Source: Pseudomonadota bacterium
GTDB lineage: Bacteria; Pseudomonadota; Gammaproteobacteria; Steroidobacterales; Steroidobacteraceae
Length of the DNA stretch: 64,000 nt
NCBI GenBank assembly: GCA_016720075.1
Contig: JADJXW010000021.1
Span: 62,001-126,000, forward strand
Direction of reading: 5' to 3'
The translations under genes were made by a program, and so were the position numbers. The notes beneath the pieces are model-generated. The model did no database searches, had not been told where the DNA came from, and saw only the letters and a program-made list of their open reading frames with translations. The first letter of the stretch is position 1; each line of letters begins with the position of its first letter. Shown piece by piece: positions 9,452 to 17,025 of the stretch.

Positions 9452-9465
9452 GTCACCTAGGTGAC
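9452..9465. repeat. Perfect 14-bp palindrome at the trkH / cheY junction
   Basis: GTCACCTAGGTGAC reads the same on both strands. It begins at the base after the trkH stop and includes the stop codon of the convergent cheY reading frame. It marks the point where the low-GC flagellar block begins. It could be a weak bidirectional stop or an insertion footprint; no matching copy was found at the other end of the block. Confidence 0.5.
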
Positions 9466-9835
9466 ATCAAAATCTCGTCAATTTTATGTTTCAAGGTCTG
9501 GGCAGTAAAGGGTTTGATAACATAGCCATCCACGCCAGCCCGCGTGGCTTCTACGATCCGTTCGTGCTTGGTCTCGGCCGAGACCATCAGCACGGGAAGC
9601 TTCTGCGTAGCCGGATTGGCTCGAACCTCCAGCAGTAGCTCGAGGCCCGAAATTCCCGGCATGTTCCAGTCCGTGATCAGGAAGTCCGCCTCTCCTGCTA
9701 TCAGCATCGCCAGCGCGGCCTGGCCATCCGCCGCCTCGACGATGTCGGTGTACCCGCAGTCGCAGAGAAAAGCCGGATTATTCGACGCATGGTCGGAAAG
9801 TCGTCTACAACGAGGAAGCGGGTGCCGGATGTCAT
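9453..9835 (-). pseudogene. cheY: Chemotaxis response regulator CheY, single-base frameshift
   Basis: Receiver-domain protein that, when phosphorylated, would bind FliM and switch flagellar rotation. From ATG at 9835 (AGGAA ribosome-binding site 6 bases upstream) the frame reads the acidic pocket FLVVDDFPTMRRIIR and then stops. The remainder, LLCDCGYTDIVEAADG onward, with the phospho-acceptor D of TDWNMPG, the VSAE threonine/serine position and the KPF lysine, lies in the next frame down to 9453. The break falls in the run GAGAAAAG at about 9765-9772. Restoring one base gives 127 residues, the normal CheY length. An open frame starting further upstream would replace the phosphorylation pocket and is not credible. 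Sequencing error is as likely as true loss. It follows fliN by 26 bases. Confidence 0.8.
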
Positions 9836-9861
9836 TAATGTTCCTAGGTCCGACACTTCTT

Positions 9862-10122
9862 TCAAAGGCGCTCGACGCCGCCCAATGCACCGGTGAGTCG
9901 GACTCCATAGCGTTCATTGATCATTACCACTTCGCCATGCGCGACTAGCCGACGCCCGACCAGGACGTCCAGCGGAGCGCCCGCGGGCCGATCCAGTTCG
10001 ACAACTGATCCAGGCGCCAGCTTGAGAAGATCGCGGATGGTGATTTGCGTACGCCCTATCTCCAGAGAGAGGCTTACGTAGACGTCCAGGATCAGGTCCG
10101 ACGCGGGCGTTGGACTATTCAT
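9862..10122 (-). CDS. fliN: Flagellar motor switch protein FliN (short form)
   Basis: An 86-residue protein made almost entirely of the SpoA/FliN C-terminal domain: DVYVSLSLEIGRTQITIRD, then LAPGSVVELDRPAGAPLDVLV and GEVVMINERYGVRLT. FliN forms the base of the flagellar C-ring with FliM and binds the export chaperone FliH. It lacks the roughly 50-residue N-terminal extension of enterobacterial FliN, but the core fold is complete. The ATG overlaps the fliM stop by 4 bases, so translation is coupled. Confidence 0.9.
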   Translation of the reverse strand: MNSPTPASDLILDVYVSLSLEIGRTQITIRDLLKLAPGSVVELDRPAGAPLDVLVGRRLVAHGEVVMINERYGVRLTGALGGVERL

Positions 10123-11123
10123 GCGTTCTTCCCGGCGAATGCATCGAGAACGTTCCCGGTCTTGCGCGCCATCAGCTGGGCGACGCGTATGACCTGCTTT
10201 CCCCGCTGCTGACCCAGTTCGCCGCTGAACAGGGGCACACTGTCAGCCACTACCGTCACGCGACCTTCGAAGTCAAACGGAATTACGTCGCCAGGACGCA
10301 GGTCCAGCAGGCTTCCGAGTGAGATGCGTGCTTCACCGAGGCTGGCGGACAGTTCGACCTCTGATTCCTCGAGTTCATTCCGTAGAACCTGTGACCAGTG
10401 TTCCTCGCGGTTCGAACGATCAACCTGCCTTACGGCGCTCAGAGTGTCCTTGAGTGGCTCGAGCGCGGAGTACGGGAACGCTATGTGAATTTCACCGCCC
10501 ACGCCGTCCAGTTCCACGCGAATTCGACTGACGACCACAAGTTCGGTGGAGCCGACGAGGTTAGCCATGTTTGGGTCGGTCTCGCGGCTCACCAGGTCGA
10601 TTTTTACCGGCATCACCGGATCCCATGATTCCTGGAGTGCGCCTACGACCAGCTCCATCAGCGCTTCGATCATTTGCTGTTCGGTTCTGGTGAAGTCGCG
10701 CCCTTCGATTTTTGTGTAGCGTCCAGAGCCGCCGAAGTAGCAGTCGATCAGTGCGAATACCAGCTTTGCTTCGAAATTGACCAGACTTGTACCGGAAAGC
10801 GGACTGAAGCGAATCGCGTTCAGACTGGTTGGCACCGAAAGACTAGGAACGTACTCGGCATATTTCTGTATGGAAACTCCGATCACTGCGATGTCCGGAG
10901 AGCGCCGCATGAGCCCATAGAGCGATAGCCGCAGCAGTCGCGCAAAGCGCTCATTGATCATGTCCAGAGTGGGCATCCGGCCCCGCACGATCCGAGCCTG
11001 CGTAGTGAAGTCGTATTCGCAGACGACAGATGCATCCACGACTTTCGGTGCGGTGTCGACGGCGCCGGAATCGACTCCTTGCAACAACGCATCAATCTCA
11101 TCCTGGTCCAGGACATCACTCAT
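10119..11123 (-). CDS. fliM: Flagellar motor switch protein FliM
   Basis: A 334-residue C-ring protein. The N-terminal CheY-P docking peptide is intact (VLDQDEIDALLQGV, residues 4-17). It is followed by the CheC-like middle domain (about 45-230, with RMPTLDMINERFARL) and a C-terminal SpoA domain (about 250-325). The intact CheY-binding tail means the protein could still receive chemotaxis signals. It overlaps fliG and fliN by 4 bases on either side, so the three are translationally coupled. Base composition is lower in GC than the flanking trk and SPFH genes. Confidence 0.95.
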   Translation of the reverse strand: MSDVLDQDEIDALLQGVDSGAVDTAPKVVDASVVCEYDFTTQARIVRGRMPTLDMINERFARLLRLSLYGLMRRSPDIAVIGVSIQKYAEYVPSLSVPTSLNAIRFSPLSGTSLVNFEAKLVFALIDCYFGGSGRYTKIEGRDFTRTEQQMIEALMELVVGALQESWDPVMPVKIDLVSRETDPNMANLVGSTELVVVSRIRVELDGVGGEIHIAFPYSALEPLKDTLSAVRQVDRSNREEHWSQVLRNELEESEVELSASLGEARISLGSLLDLRPGDVIPFDFEGRVTVVADSVPLFSGELGQQRGKQVIRVAQLMARKTGNVLDAFAGKNA

Positions 11124-12118
11124 ACGTATGCCTCACCGCCCGCCCCACCCATCATGATGGTGCCGGCGTCGGCAAGCTTGCGGGCGGTCGCGAGCATTTC
11201 CTTCTGGGCTGCTTCAACCTCGGAGAGCTTTACCGGACCCCTGCTCTCCAGATCGTCCTTGAGCATCTCGGCAGCGCGCTGCGACATGTTCTTCAGGAAA
11301 TGCTGCAGCATTCCCGGTTCAGCGCCCTTTAGCGCCACAACCAGGCGAGCTGAATCCACTTCACGCAGTATTGTCTGTATGCCCTTGTCATCGATCTTCA
11401 TCATGTCTTCAAAGACAAACATCAAATCCTGCAGGCGCTGCCCCATGACCTCGTCGACCTTGCGCAATTCCTCAAGCGTCTCGGTTGGCATGAAATTGAG
11501 TATGCTTGCGGCGGCTTTCGGTCCACCGAGACTGGAGGATATGCTGGCGCCCTTTAGCGCGATCTGCTTCTGAATGGACTCATCGAGCTTCGAGAGCGCG
11601 TTGGGATGAATGCCTTCAAGCTGGGCGACGCGCAGCAGCACCTCCGATTGCAGCCACGACGGAAGTTTCCCGAGCACTTGTGCGGACATGTCGGCGTCGA
11701 GGTAGGCGATGACGATGGCGATGATCTGCGGGTGCTCCAGACGAATTATTTCCGCTGTCGCACGCGGATCCATCCATTTGAGCACCTCCAGGCCCTTGCC
11801 TCTCTGACCAGTCACGATTCGGTCGATGATGCCGTTGGCCTTGTCATCTCCCAGAGCCTGGGTCAGAACCTTGCGGATGTAATCGTCGGAGCCTACTTTG
11901 ATGTCTGCCTGGCGTTCCATCGTCATGACGAAGTCGCCGACAGCGCTTGCGACTTCCTCGCGCGAGGCTTGCTTGAGCTGCGCCATTGCCGTCCCAAGGC
12001 GCTGCACGATCTTGGCATCGAGTTGCTTCAGGACGGTGGCGGCCTCCGACTCCCCAAGCGCGAGGAGAAGCATTGCGGCGCTGCGGATGGATTGAGTGTC
12101 ACTGGCCATGTCCCGCAT
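11120..12118 (-). CDS. fliG: Flagellar motor switch protein FliG
   Basis: A 332-residue rotor protein linking the MS-ring to the C-ring and taking torque from the stators. N-terminal, middle and C-terminal armadillo-like domains are all present, including the EHPQ motif of the middle domain and the C-terminal torque region EVDSARLVVALKGAE and NMSQRAAEMLKDDLE with its charged residues. It therefore looks fully functional. The start could be 12118 or the second methionine at 12109; the second reads MASDTQS, a more typical opening. No fliF, fliH or other flagellar genes flank it, which is unusual. Confidence 0.94.
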   Translation of the reverse strand: MRDMASDTQSIRSAAMLLLALGESEAATVLKQLDAKIVQRLGTAMAQLKQASREEVASAVGDFVMTMERQADIKVGSDDYIRKVLTQALGDDKANGIIDRIVTGQRGKGLEVLKWMDPRATAEIIRLEHPQIIAIVIAYLDADMSAQVLGKLPSWLQSEVLLRVAQLEGIHPNALSKLDESIQKQIALKGASISSSLGGPKAAASILNFMPTETLEELRKVDEVMGQRLQDLMFVFEDMMKIDDKGIQTILREVDSARLVVALKGAEPGMLQHFLKNMSQRAAEMLKDDLESRGPVKLSEVEAAQKEMLATARKLADAGTIMMGGAGGEAYV

Positions 12119-12326
12119 GACTTAGCAAAACTCGTGCCTGCGATTTATCGTGACGCAGTTCACACCTGCGCGCCGGTTTTCCGTCATACAGCCCGATGCT
12201 CGGCCGGCTCGCGCTGGATTTCTCCCGCGAATGCCAGCTTTCTTACCAGTGGTATCGGCGCGGTCAGGCGTTACCGCAGGATGGCCCAGATTGAATCTGG
12301 CCCGGCTGGGCAGCGGGCGCGACGAC
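12119..12326 (-). promoter_or_regulatory. Gap upstream of fliG, presumed promoter region
   Basis: A 208-base non-coding stretch between the CBS gene and fliG. It holds an inverted repeat CGCAG/CTGCG (about 12151-12167) and a CCAGAT-TGA-ATCTGG hairpin (about 12284-12298) just after the CBS stop, the latter without a T-run. No convincing sigma-54 or sigma-28 site was found by eye. Confidence 0.3.
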
Positions 12327-12755
12327 TCAGCCGCTGATGTAGGAGTGCAGCTCGTCTATTGTATGGCGCTGTTCTTCGATCACGCATTTGACCAGATCGC
12401 CGATGGAAACGAGTCCCGTCACCCTTCCGTTCGCCACGACAGGCAGGTGACGTATCCGGTGCTCGGTCATCAATCGCATTGCTTCATCTACCGTGCTATC
12501 CGGAGAAAGCGACATCACGGGTGAGGACATGATGTCGCGCACCGCCGTTGTGGCCGAGGATCGACCCAGCAGAATCACCTTGCGAGCATAATCCCGCTCG
12601 GAGACGATTCCGGCGAGCTGTTGTCCCTCCATGACCAGCAGCGCGCCGATGTGGTTGTCAGCCATGGAACGTATCGCGTCAATGACTGACGCATCCGGCG
12701 AGACGGCATGAACGGCGTGGCCCTTGGTATCCAGCAATTGACTGAGCAAGGTCAT
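12327..12755 (-). CDS. CBS-domain-pair protein
   Basis: A 142-residue protein consisting of two CBS domains (about 8-65 and 74-132) and a short C-terminal helix. Conserved CBS features include IGALLVMEGQQLAGIVSERD and MTEHRIRHLPVVANGRVTG. Such stand-alone pairs usually bind adenosyl nucleotides and regulate partner proteins; no partner can be named. A strong GGAGGGG ribosome-binding site precedes the ATG. It shares the lower GC of the flagellar block upstream of which it sits, and may have arrived with it. Confidence 0.88.
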   Translation of the reverse strand: MTLLSQLLDTKGHAVHAVSPDASVIDAIRSMADNHIGALLVMEGQQLAGIVSERDYARKVILLGRSSATTAVRDIMSSPVMSLSPDSTVDEAMRLMTEHRIRHLPVVANGRVTGLVSIGDLVKCVIEEQRHTIDELHSYISG

Positions 12756-12845
12756 TGCACCCCTCCGTTTCGCGCGCCTGGACTGCAGCGCTGATCAAAG
12801 TCTACCCCCGCTTCACGGGAACGTCATGGCCCCAGTCATTGCCAC

Positions 12846-13295
12846 TCACGGCCCTGCCAACTGCACGATCAGCACGGCCCCGTTCACCCCAGTCACGCGC
12901 ACGCGCGCGCCGGCCGGGGCATCCGCCCCATGCACCAGCCACACGGTATCCCCGACCTGGATCTTGCCGTTGCCGCCGGCCAGCGCCTCGACCAGCGTGA
13001 ATTCCTGGCCGATGTACTGCACGCCGCGCTGGTTCAGCGCGGGCTGGTCCGATTCATTGCCATCCTGGAAGCGGTAGCGCCGCCACAGGAAAATGGCCGC
13101 CACGCCCAGCGCGCCGAACAGCACCAGCTGCAGCTGCCAGGGCACCGGCACGATGAGCAGCAGCGCGCCCACCACCACGGCCGCGGCCGCGAACCAGATG
13201 GCGATGGCGCCCGGCACGAAGGTTTCCGCGGCGGCCAGCACCGCGGCGGCGATCCACCAGTGCCACCAATCCAGTTTCTGCGCGAATTCCAACAT
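12846..13295 (-). CDS. NfeD family membrane protein
   Basis: A 149-residue protein with three N-terminal hydrophobic segments (about 10-80) and a C-terminal OB-fold beta domain (about 85-148) starting GVQYIGQEFTLVEAL. NfeD short forms act with SPFH/stomatin partners in membrane quality control. Its ATG overlaps the TAA of the SPFH gene by one base, which fixes the start and shows the two form an operon. Confidence 0.9.
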   Translation of the reverse strand: MLEFAQKLDWWHWWIAAAVLAAAETFVPGAIAIWFAAAAVVVGALLLIVPVPWQLQLVLFGALGVAAIFLWRRYRFQDGNESDQPALNQRGVQYIGQEFTLVEALAGGNGKIQVGDTVWLVHGADAPAGARVRVTGVNGAVLIVQLAGP

Positions 13296-14233
13296 TAGCT
13301 GCTCCTCGAGGAACCCTGCTTCTGCATCGCGTCCTTCGCCAGTTCAGCGATGCCGCCGATCGAGGCGATGACGCTGGTGGCTTCCACGGGCAGGAAGAAC
13401 ACCTTCTGGTTGGGCGAATTGGCGAAGGCCTTCAGCGATTCGATGTATTTCTGCGCCACGAAGTAGTTCAGCGCATTCACGTTGCCCGCCGAGATGGCCT
13501 TGGAAACCATGTCGGTGGCGCGTGCCTCGGCTTCGGCCGAACGCTCGCGGGCCTCGGCGTCGCGGAACGCGGCTTCCTTGCGGCCTTCGGATTCCAGCAC
13601 CACCGACTGCTTCTCGCCCTCGGCCTTCAGGATGGCGGCGGCGCGATAGCCTTCGGCCTCGAGGATGTTGGCGCGCTTCTCGCGCTCGGCCTTCATCTGG
13701 CGTGCCATCGAATCGATGAGATCCTGCGGCGGCTGGATGTCCTTGATCTCGATGCGGGTGACCTTGATGCCCCAGGGCGAAGTGGCCTCATCGACCACGC
13801 GCAGCAGGCGCAGGTTGATCTCGTCGCGCTTGGAAAGGGTTTCGTCCAGGTCCATCGCGCCCACCACGGTGCGGATGTTGGTCATCGTGAGGTTGGTGAT
13901 GGCAAAGCGCAGGTTGTCCACCTCGTAGGCGGCCTTGGCCGCATGCAGCACCTGGTAGAAAACCACGGCGTCCACGCCCAGCATGGCGTTGTCCTTGGTG
14001 ATCACCTCCTGGCGCGGCACGTCGAGCACCTGCTCCATCATGTTGATCTTGCGGCCGACGGCCTCGAAGAACGGCATGATGAAATGCAAACCCGGTTCCA
14101 TGGTGCGCTTGTAGCGCCCGAATTTTTCCAGCGTGTATTCGTAGCCCTGCGGCACCGTGATCAGCGACTTGGCGGCCACGATGAGGATGGCCACCAGGAT
14201 GATGATGGGCAGGTAACCGATGTTGTCGAGCAT
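13295..14233 (-). CDS. SPFH-domain (stomatin/paraslipin, QmcA-type) membrane protein
   Basis: A 312-residue protein with one N-terminal membrane anchor (residues 6-24), an SPFH domain (about 28-190; VPQGYEYTLEKFGRY, LHFIMPFFEAV) and a helical, alanine/glutamate-rich coiled-coil region (about 190-265). These proteins form large oligomeric membrane cages linked to FtsH and NfeD. It is encoded directly upstream of its NfeD partner with a one-base overlap. E. coli QmcA is the nearest well-known relative. Confidence 0.92.
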   Translation of the reverse strand: MLDNIGYLPIIILVAILIVAAKSLITVPQGYEYTLEKFGRYKRTMEPGLHFIMPFFEAVGRKINMMEQVLDVPRQEVITKDNAMLGVDAVVFYQVLHAAKAAYEVDNLRFAITNLTMTNIRTVVGAMDLDETLSKRDEINLRLLRVVDEATSPWGIKVTRIEIKDIQPPQDLIDSMARQMKAEREKRANILEAEGYRAAAILKAEGEKQSVVLESEGRKEAAFRDAEARERSAEAEARATDMVSKAISAGNVNALNYFVAQKYIESLKAFANSPNQKVFFLPVEATSVIASIGGIAELAKDAMQKQGSSRSS

Positions 14234-14260
14234 GAAGAATTCCCCGGATGTCTGATTGGG

Positions 14261-15115
14261 CTACTTGGGTGCGATGGCGATCAGCGCGCGCAGTTCGCGC
14301 AGCTTTGCCTTGACCGTGCGCGCATGGGCCGGGCCCATGCGCAGCAACAGCTTCTGCCCCGATGATAGCCTTTCCAGCGCGGCATCCTCGTACTCATACA
14401 GTACCTTCGGCTGCACAAGTATTACGGGCGCGGCCGGCTCCGGCGCCTGCAGCAGATCGTCGATGGCCTCGACCACGCGATCATTGAAATACCGGTCCGG
14501 GTAGCCCAGGTCCTGATATGCCTGCTGCAGCAGCGGATAGAAGCGCCGGTAGGCCTGCGCCAGCTGTGTGGCGTCCGTCCCGGCCAGCAGTGCCACGGCG
14601 GTGTCGTAGCGCACCGCATTGCGCGCGCTGAGCGTGATTCGCTCAGCGCCGGTGGCCGCATCGATCACCGTGCGATCCACCAGCAGCACCTCCGGCGGCG
14701 AACGCAGCGGGCGGCGCTTTTCGAGCGGCACGTTGCGCGGCAGGTTGTCCACGGTGGCCACGAAGCGGCGGGCGATCTCATCCGGCACCAGCCAGGCCTG
14801 CACCGCGGGGGCGCCGATCAGACCCTTGAGCGCTTCGGCCAGCGCGCCGTCGCTCTCGCCCACGGCAGGCAATGGCTCGCCCGTTGCGGCGGGCTCTTCC
14901 AGGGGATGCTGCACCGGCGGTGGTCCGGCGGGCGATGCCGGTGCCGAGGAGGCCTGCGGCGGCGCTTCTTCGGCAACTGCCGGTGCTTCAGCGGCGGGCG
15001 AGCGATGCAGGTACCACCACGCGCCACCGCCGGCCAGCGCCAGCACCAGCACCAGCCCCGCGGCGATGCGCAGCGTGCTGGCGTTCTCGGAACCCGGGTC
15101 ATCGGTGCCTGCCAT
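14261..15115 (-). CDS. DUF3014 domain protein, membrane anchored
   Basis: A 284-residue protein with one membrane helix (about 17-36), a proline/alanine-rich linker (about 40-90) and a C-terminal DUF3014 domain (about 95-280), predicted periplasmic. Conserved stretches include VATVDNLPRNVP and YRRFYPLLQQAYQDLGYP. No function is established for the family. It lies 10 bases downstream of... the start is 10 bases from the mnmG stop on the same strand, so it is probably co-transcribed after mnmG. Confidence 0.85.
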   Translation of the reverse strand: MAGTDDPGSENASTLRIAAGLVLVLALAGGGAWWYLHRSPAAEAPAVAEEAPPQASSAPASPAGPPPVQHPLEEPAATGEPLPAVGESDGALAEALKGLIGAPAVQAWLVPDEIARRFVATVDNLPRNVPLEKRRPLRSPPEVLLVDRTVIDAATGAERITLSARNAVRYDTAVALLAGTDATQLAQAYRRFYPLLQQAYQDLGYPDRYFNDRVVEAIDDLLQAPEPAAPVILVQPKVLYEYEDAALERLSSGQKLLLRMGPAHARTVKAKLRELRALIAIAPK

Positions 15116-15125
15116 GGAACCTCCT

Positions 15126-16955
15126 TCAGCCGGTGCGTTTCAGGTGTACGAGCAGCAGCGACAGCGCCGCCGGCGTGATGCCGGGAATCCGCGCCGCCTG
15201 GCCCAGCGTCTGCGGCCTGGTTTCGGTCAGCCGCTGGCGCACTTCATTCGATAGTCCGCCGACATGCGCGTAGTCGAGATCCGCGGGCAGCGCGGCGCCT
15301 TCGTGCTTGCGCTGCCGCTCGATCTCCGCCTGCTGGCGCTCGATGTATCCCGCATAGCGCGCGCGGACGGTCAGGTCGATCACCGCCTGCCCGGCGATGC
15401 GCTCGTCCGCGTGCGATGCCACGCCGCCGCCGATGTCGGTAATGATGTCTTCGTAAGAGGTTTCTGGCCGGCGCAGCAGTTGCAGCGCGCTGTGTTCGCC
15501 GCAGCGAGTGCTCGCGAGACGCGCGAACTCGGCTTCGATGGTGGCCTGCTTCTCGCACAAGAAGCGCCAGCGCTCGTCGTCCACAAGACCCAGCTCGCGG
15601 CCCAGCGGCGTCAGGCGCGCGTCGGCATTGTCCTCGCGCAGCAGCAGCCGGTATTCGGCGCGGCTGGTGAACATGCGATAGGGCTCGGGCGTGCCCTGCG
15701 TGGTCAGGTCATCCACCAGCACGGCCAGGTACGCCTCGCTGCGATCAAGCTTGAGTGGCGCCAGGTCGCAGGCCAGCGCGGCCGCGTTGGCGCCGGCCAT
15801 CAGCCCCTGCGCCGCCGCCTCTTCGTATCCGGTGGTGCCGTTGATCTGGCCAGCGAAGAACAGTCCGCCCACGGCGCGCGTCTCGAGCGTGGTCGAAAGA
15901 TCACGCGCGTCGAAGAAATCGTATTCGATCGCGTAACCGGGCCGCGTGAGATGCGCGTGTTCCAGTCCGGGAATAGTGCGCACGAAGGCCTGCTGCACAT
16001 CGAATGGCAGGCTGGTCGAGATGCCGTTCGGATACACCTCGTATGTTTCCAGTCCCTCGGGTTCAAGGAAAATCTGGTGCGATGTGCGCTGCGCGAAGCG
16101 CACCACCTTGTCTTCGACTGATGGGCAGTAGCGCGGACCCACGCCTTCGATCACGCCGGTGAACATCGGCGATCGATCGGTGGCCGCGCGGATGATCTGG
16201 TGCGTGTGCTCGTTGGTGGCCGTGATGTGGCAGCTGACCTGCCGCGGATGATCTGCGCGGCGCCCCATGAAAGAGAACACCGGCCGCGGCTCATCTCCAG
16301 GCTGCTCCACCAGCCGCGCATAGTCGATGGTGCGACCATCGATTCGCGGCGGCGTGCCGGTCTTCAGCCTGCCGGTGCGCGGCGCCAGCTCCCGCAGTCG
16401 CGCGGCCAGCCGCAGCGAGGGCGGATCGCCCGCGCGGCCACCGGAGAAATTCTCGAGCCCCACATGAATGCGACCGCCGAGGAAGGTGCCCGCCGTCAGC
16501 ACCGCAGCACGGGCGTTGAAGCGGATGCCGCTGGCGGTGATCACGGCGGCCACGCGGTCGCCGGCCAGTTCGATGTCCGCGACTTCCTGCTGGAATACAT
16601 CGAGGCCGCGCTGCGCTTCCACCGCGTGGCGGATGGCGCGGCGATACAGAGCGCGGTCAGCCTGAGCGCGGGTGGCCTGGACTGCATGTCCCTTGCTGGC
16701 GTTCAGCGTGCGGAACTGGATGCCGGCCGCATCGGCGGCCCGGGCCATCACGCCGCCCAGCGCGTCGATCTCGCGCACCAGGTGGCCCTTGCCGATGCCA
16801 CCGATGGCCGGGTTGCAGCTCATGGCGCCCACGGTTTCGATGCTCTGCGTCAGCAGCAGCGTGCGCGCGCCGCGACGCGCGGCCGCCAGCGCCGCCTCGA
16901 CGCCGGCATGGCCGCCGCCGATCACCACCACGTCGTAATTGCCTGCCGAACCCAT
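15126..16955 (-). CDS. mnmG: tRNA uridine 5-carboxymethylaminomethyl modification enzyme MnmG
   Basis: A 609-residue FAD enzyme that, with MnmE, modifies U34 of tRNAs in the cytoplasm. It has the N-terminal FAD-binding motif VVIGGGHAGVEAA, the CNPAIGGIGKGHLVREIDALGG signature region (around residue 45), the SVEDKVVRF and EGLETYEVYPNG blocks, and the C-terminal helical MnmE-binding domain. The frame is open further upstream, but the start at 16955, three residues before the FAD fold, matches the family. mnmE and rsmG are not adjacent in this window. Confidence 0.95.
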   Translation of the reverse strand: MGSAGNYDVVVIGGGHAGVEAALAAARRGARTLLLTQSIETVGAMSCNPAIGGIGKGHLVREIDALGGVMARAADAAGIQFRTLNASKGHAVQATRAQADRALYRRAIRHAVEAQRGLDVFQQEVADIELAGDRVAAVITASGIRFNARAAVLTAGTFLGGRIHVGLENFSGGRAGDPPSLRLAARLRELAPRTGRLKTGTPPRIDGRTIDYARLVEQPGDEPRPVFSFMGRRADHPRQVSCHITATNEHTHQIIRAATDRSPMFTGVIEGVGPRYCPSVEDKVVRFAQRTSHQIFLEPEGLETYEVYPNGISTSLPFDVQQAFVRTIPGLEHAHLTRPGYAIEYDFFDARDLSTTLETRAVGGLFFAGQINGTTGYEEAAAQGLMAGANAAALACDLAPLKLDRSEAYLAVLVDDLTTQGTPEPYRMFTSRAEYRLLLREDNADARLTPLGRELGLVDDERWRFLCEKQATIEAEFARLASTRCGEHSALQLLRRPETSYEDIITDIGGGVASHADERIAGQAVIDLTVRARYAGYIERQQAEIERQRKHEGAALPADLDYAHVGGLSNEVRQRLTETRPQTLGQAARIPGITPAALSLLLVHLKRTG

Positions 16956-17025
16956 GCCGCCATTGTACCGGGGGTGCCTGCGCGGCAAGGGCCGGAGCGG
17001 CGCGATAATGTTAAGGTGCCGCCCC

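Noticed and set aside
9836..9917. Upstream extension of cheY to a start at 9917
   Set aside because: The extra residues do not look like a receiver domain and overlap fliN; the true N-terminus is in the other frame from 9835.
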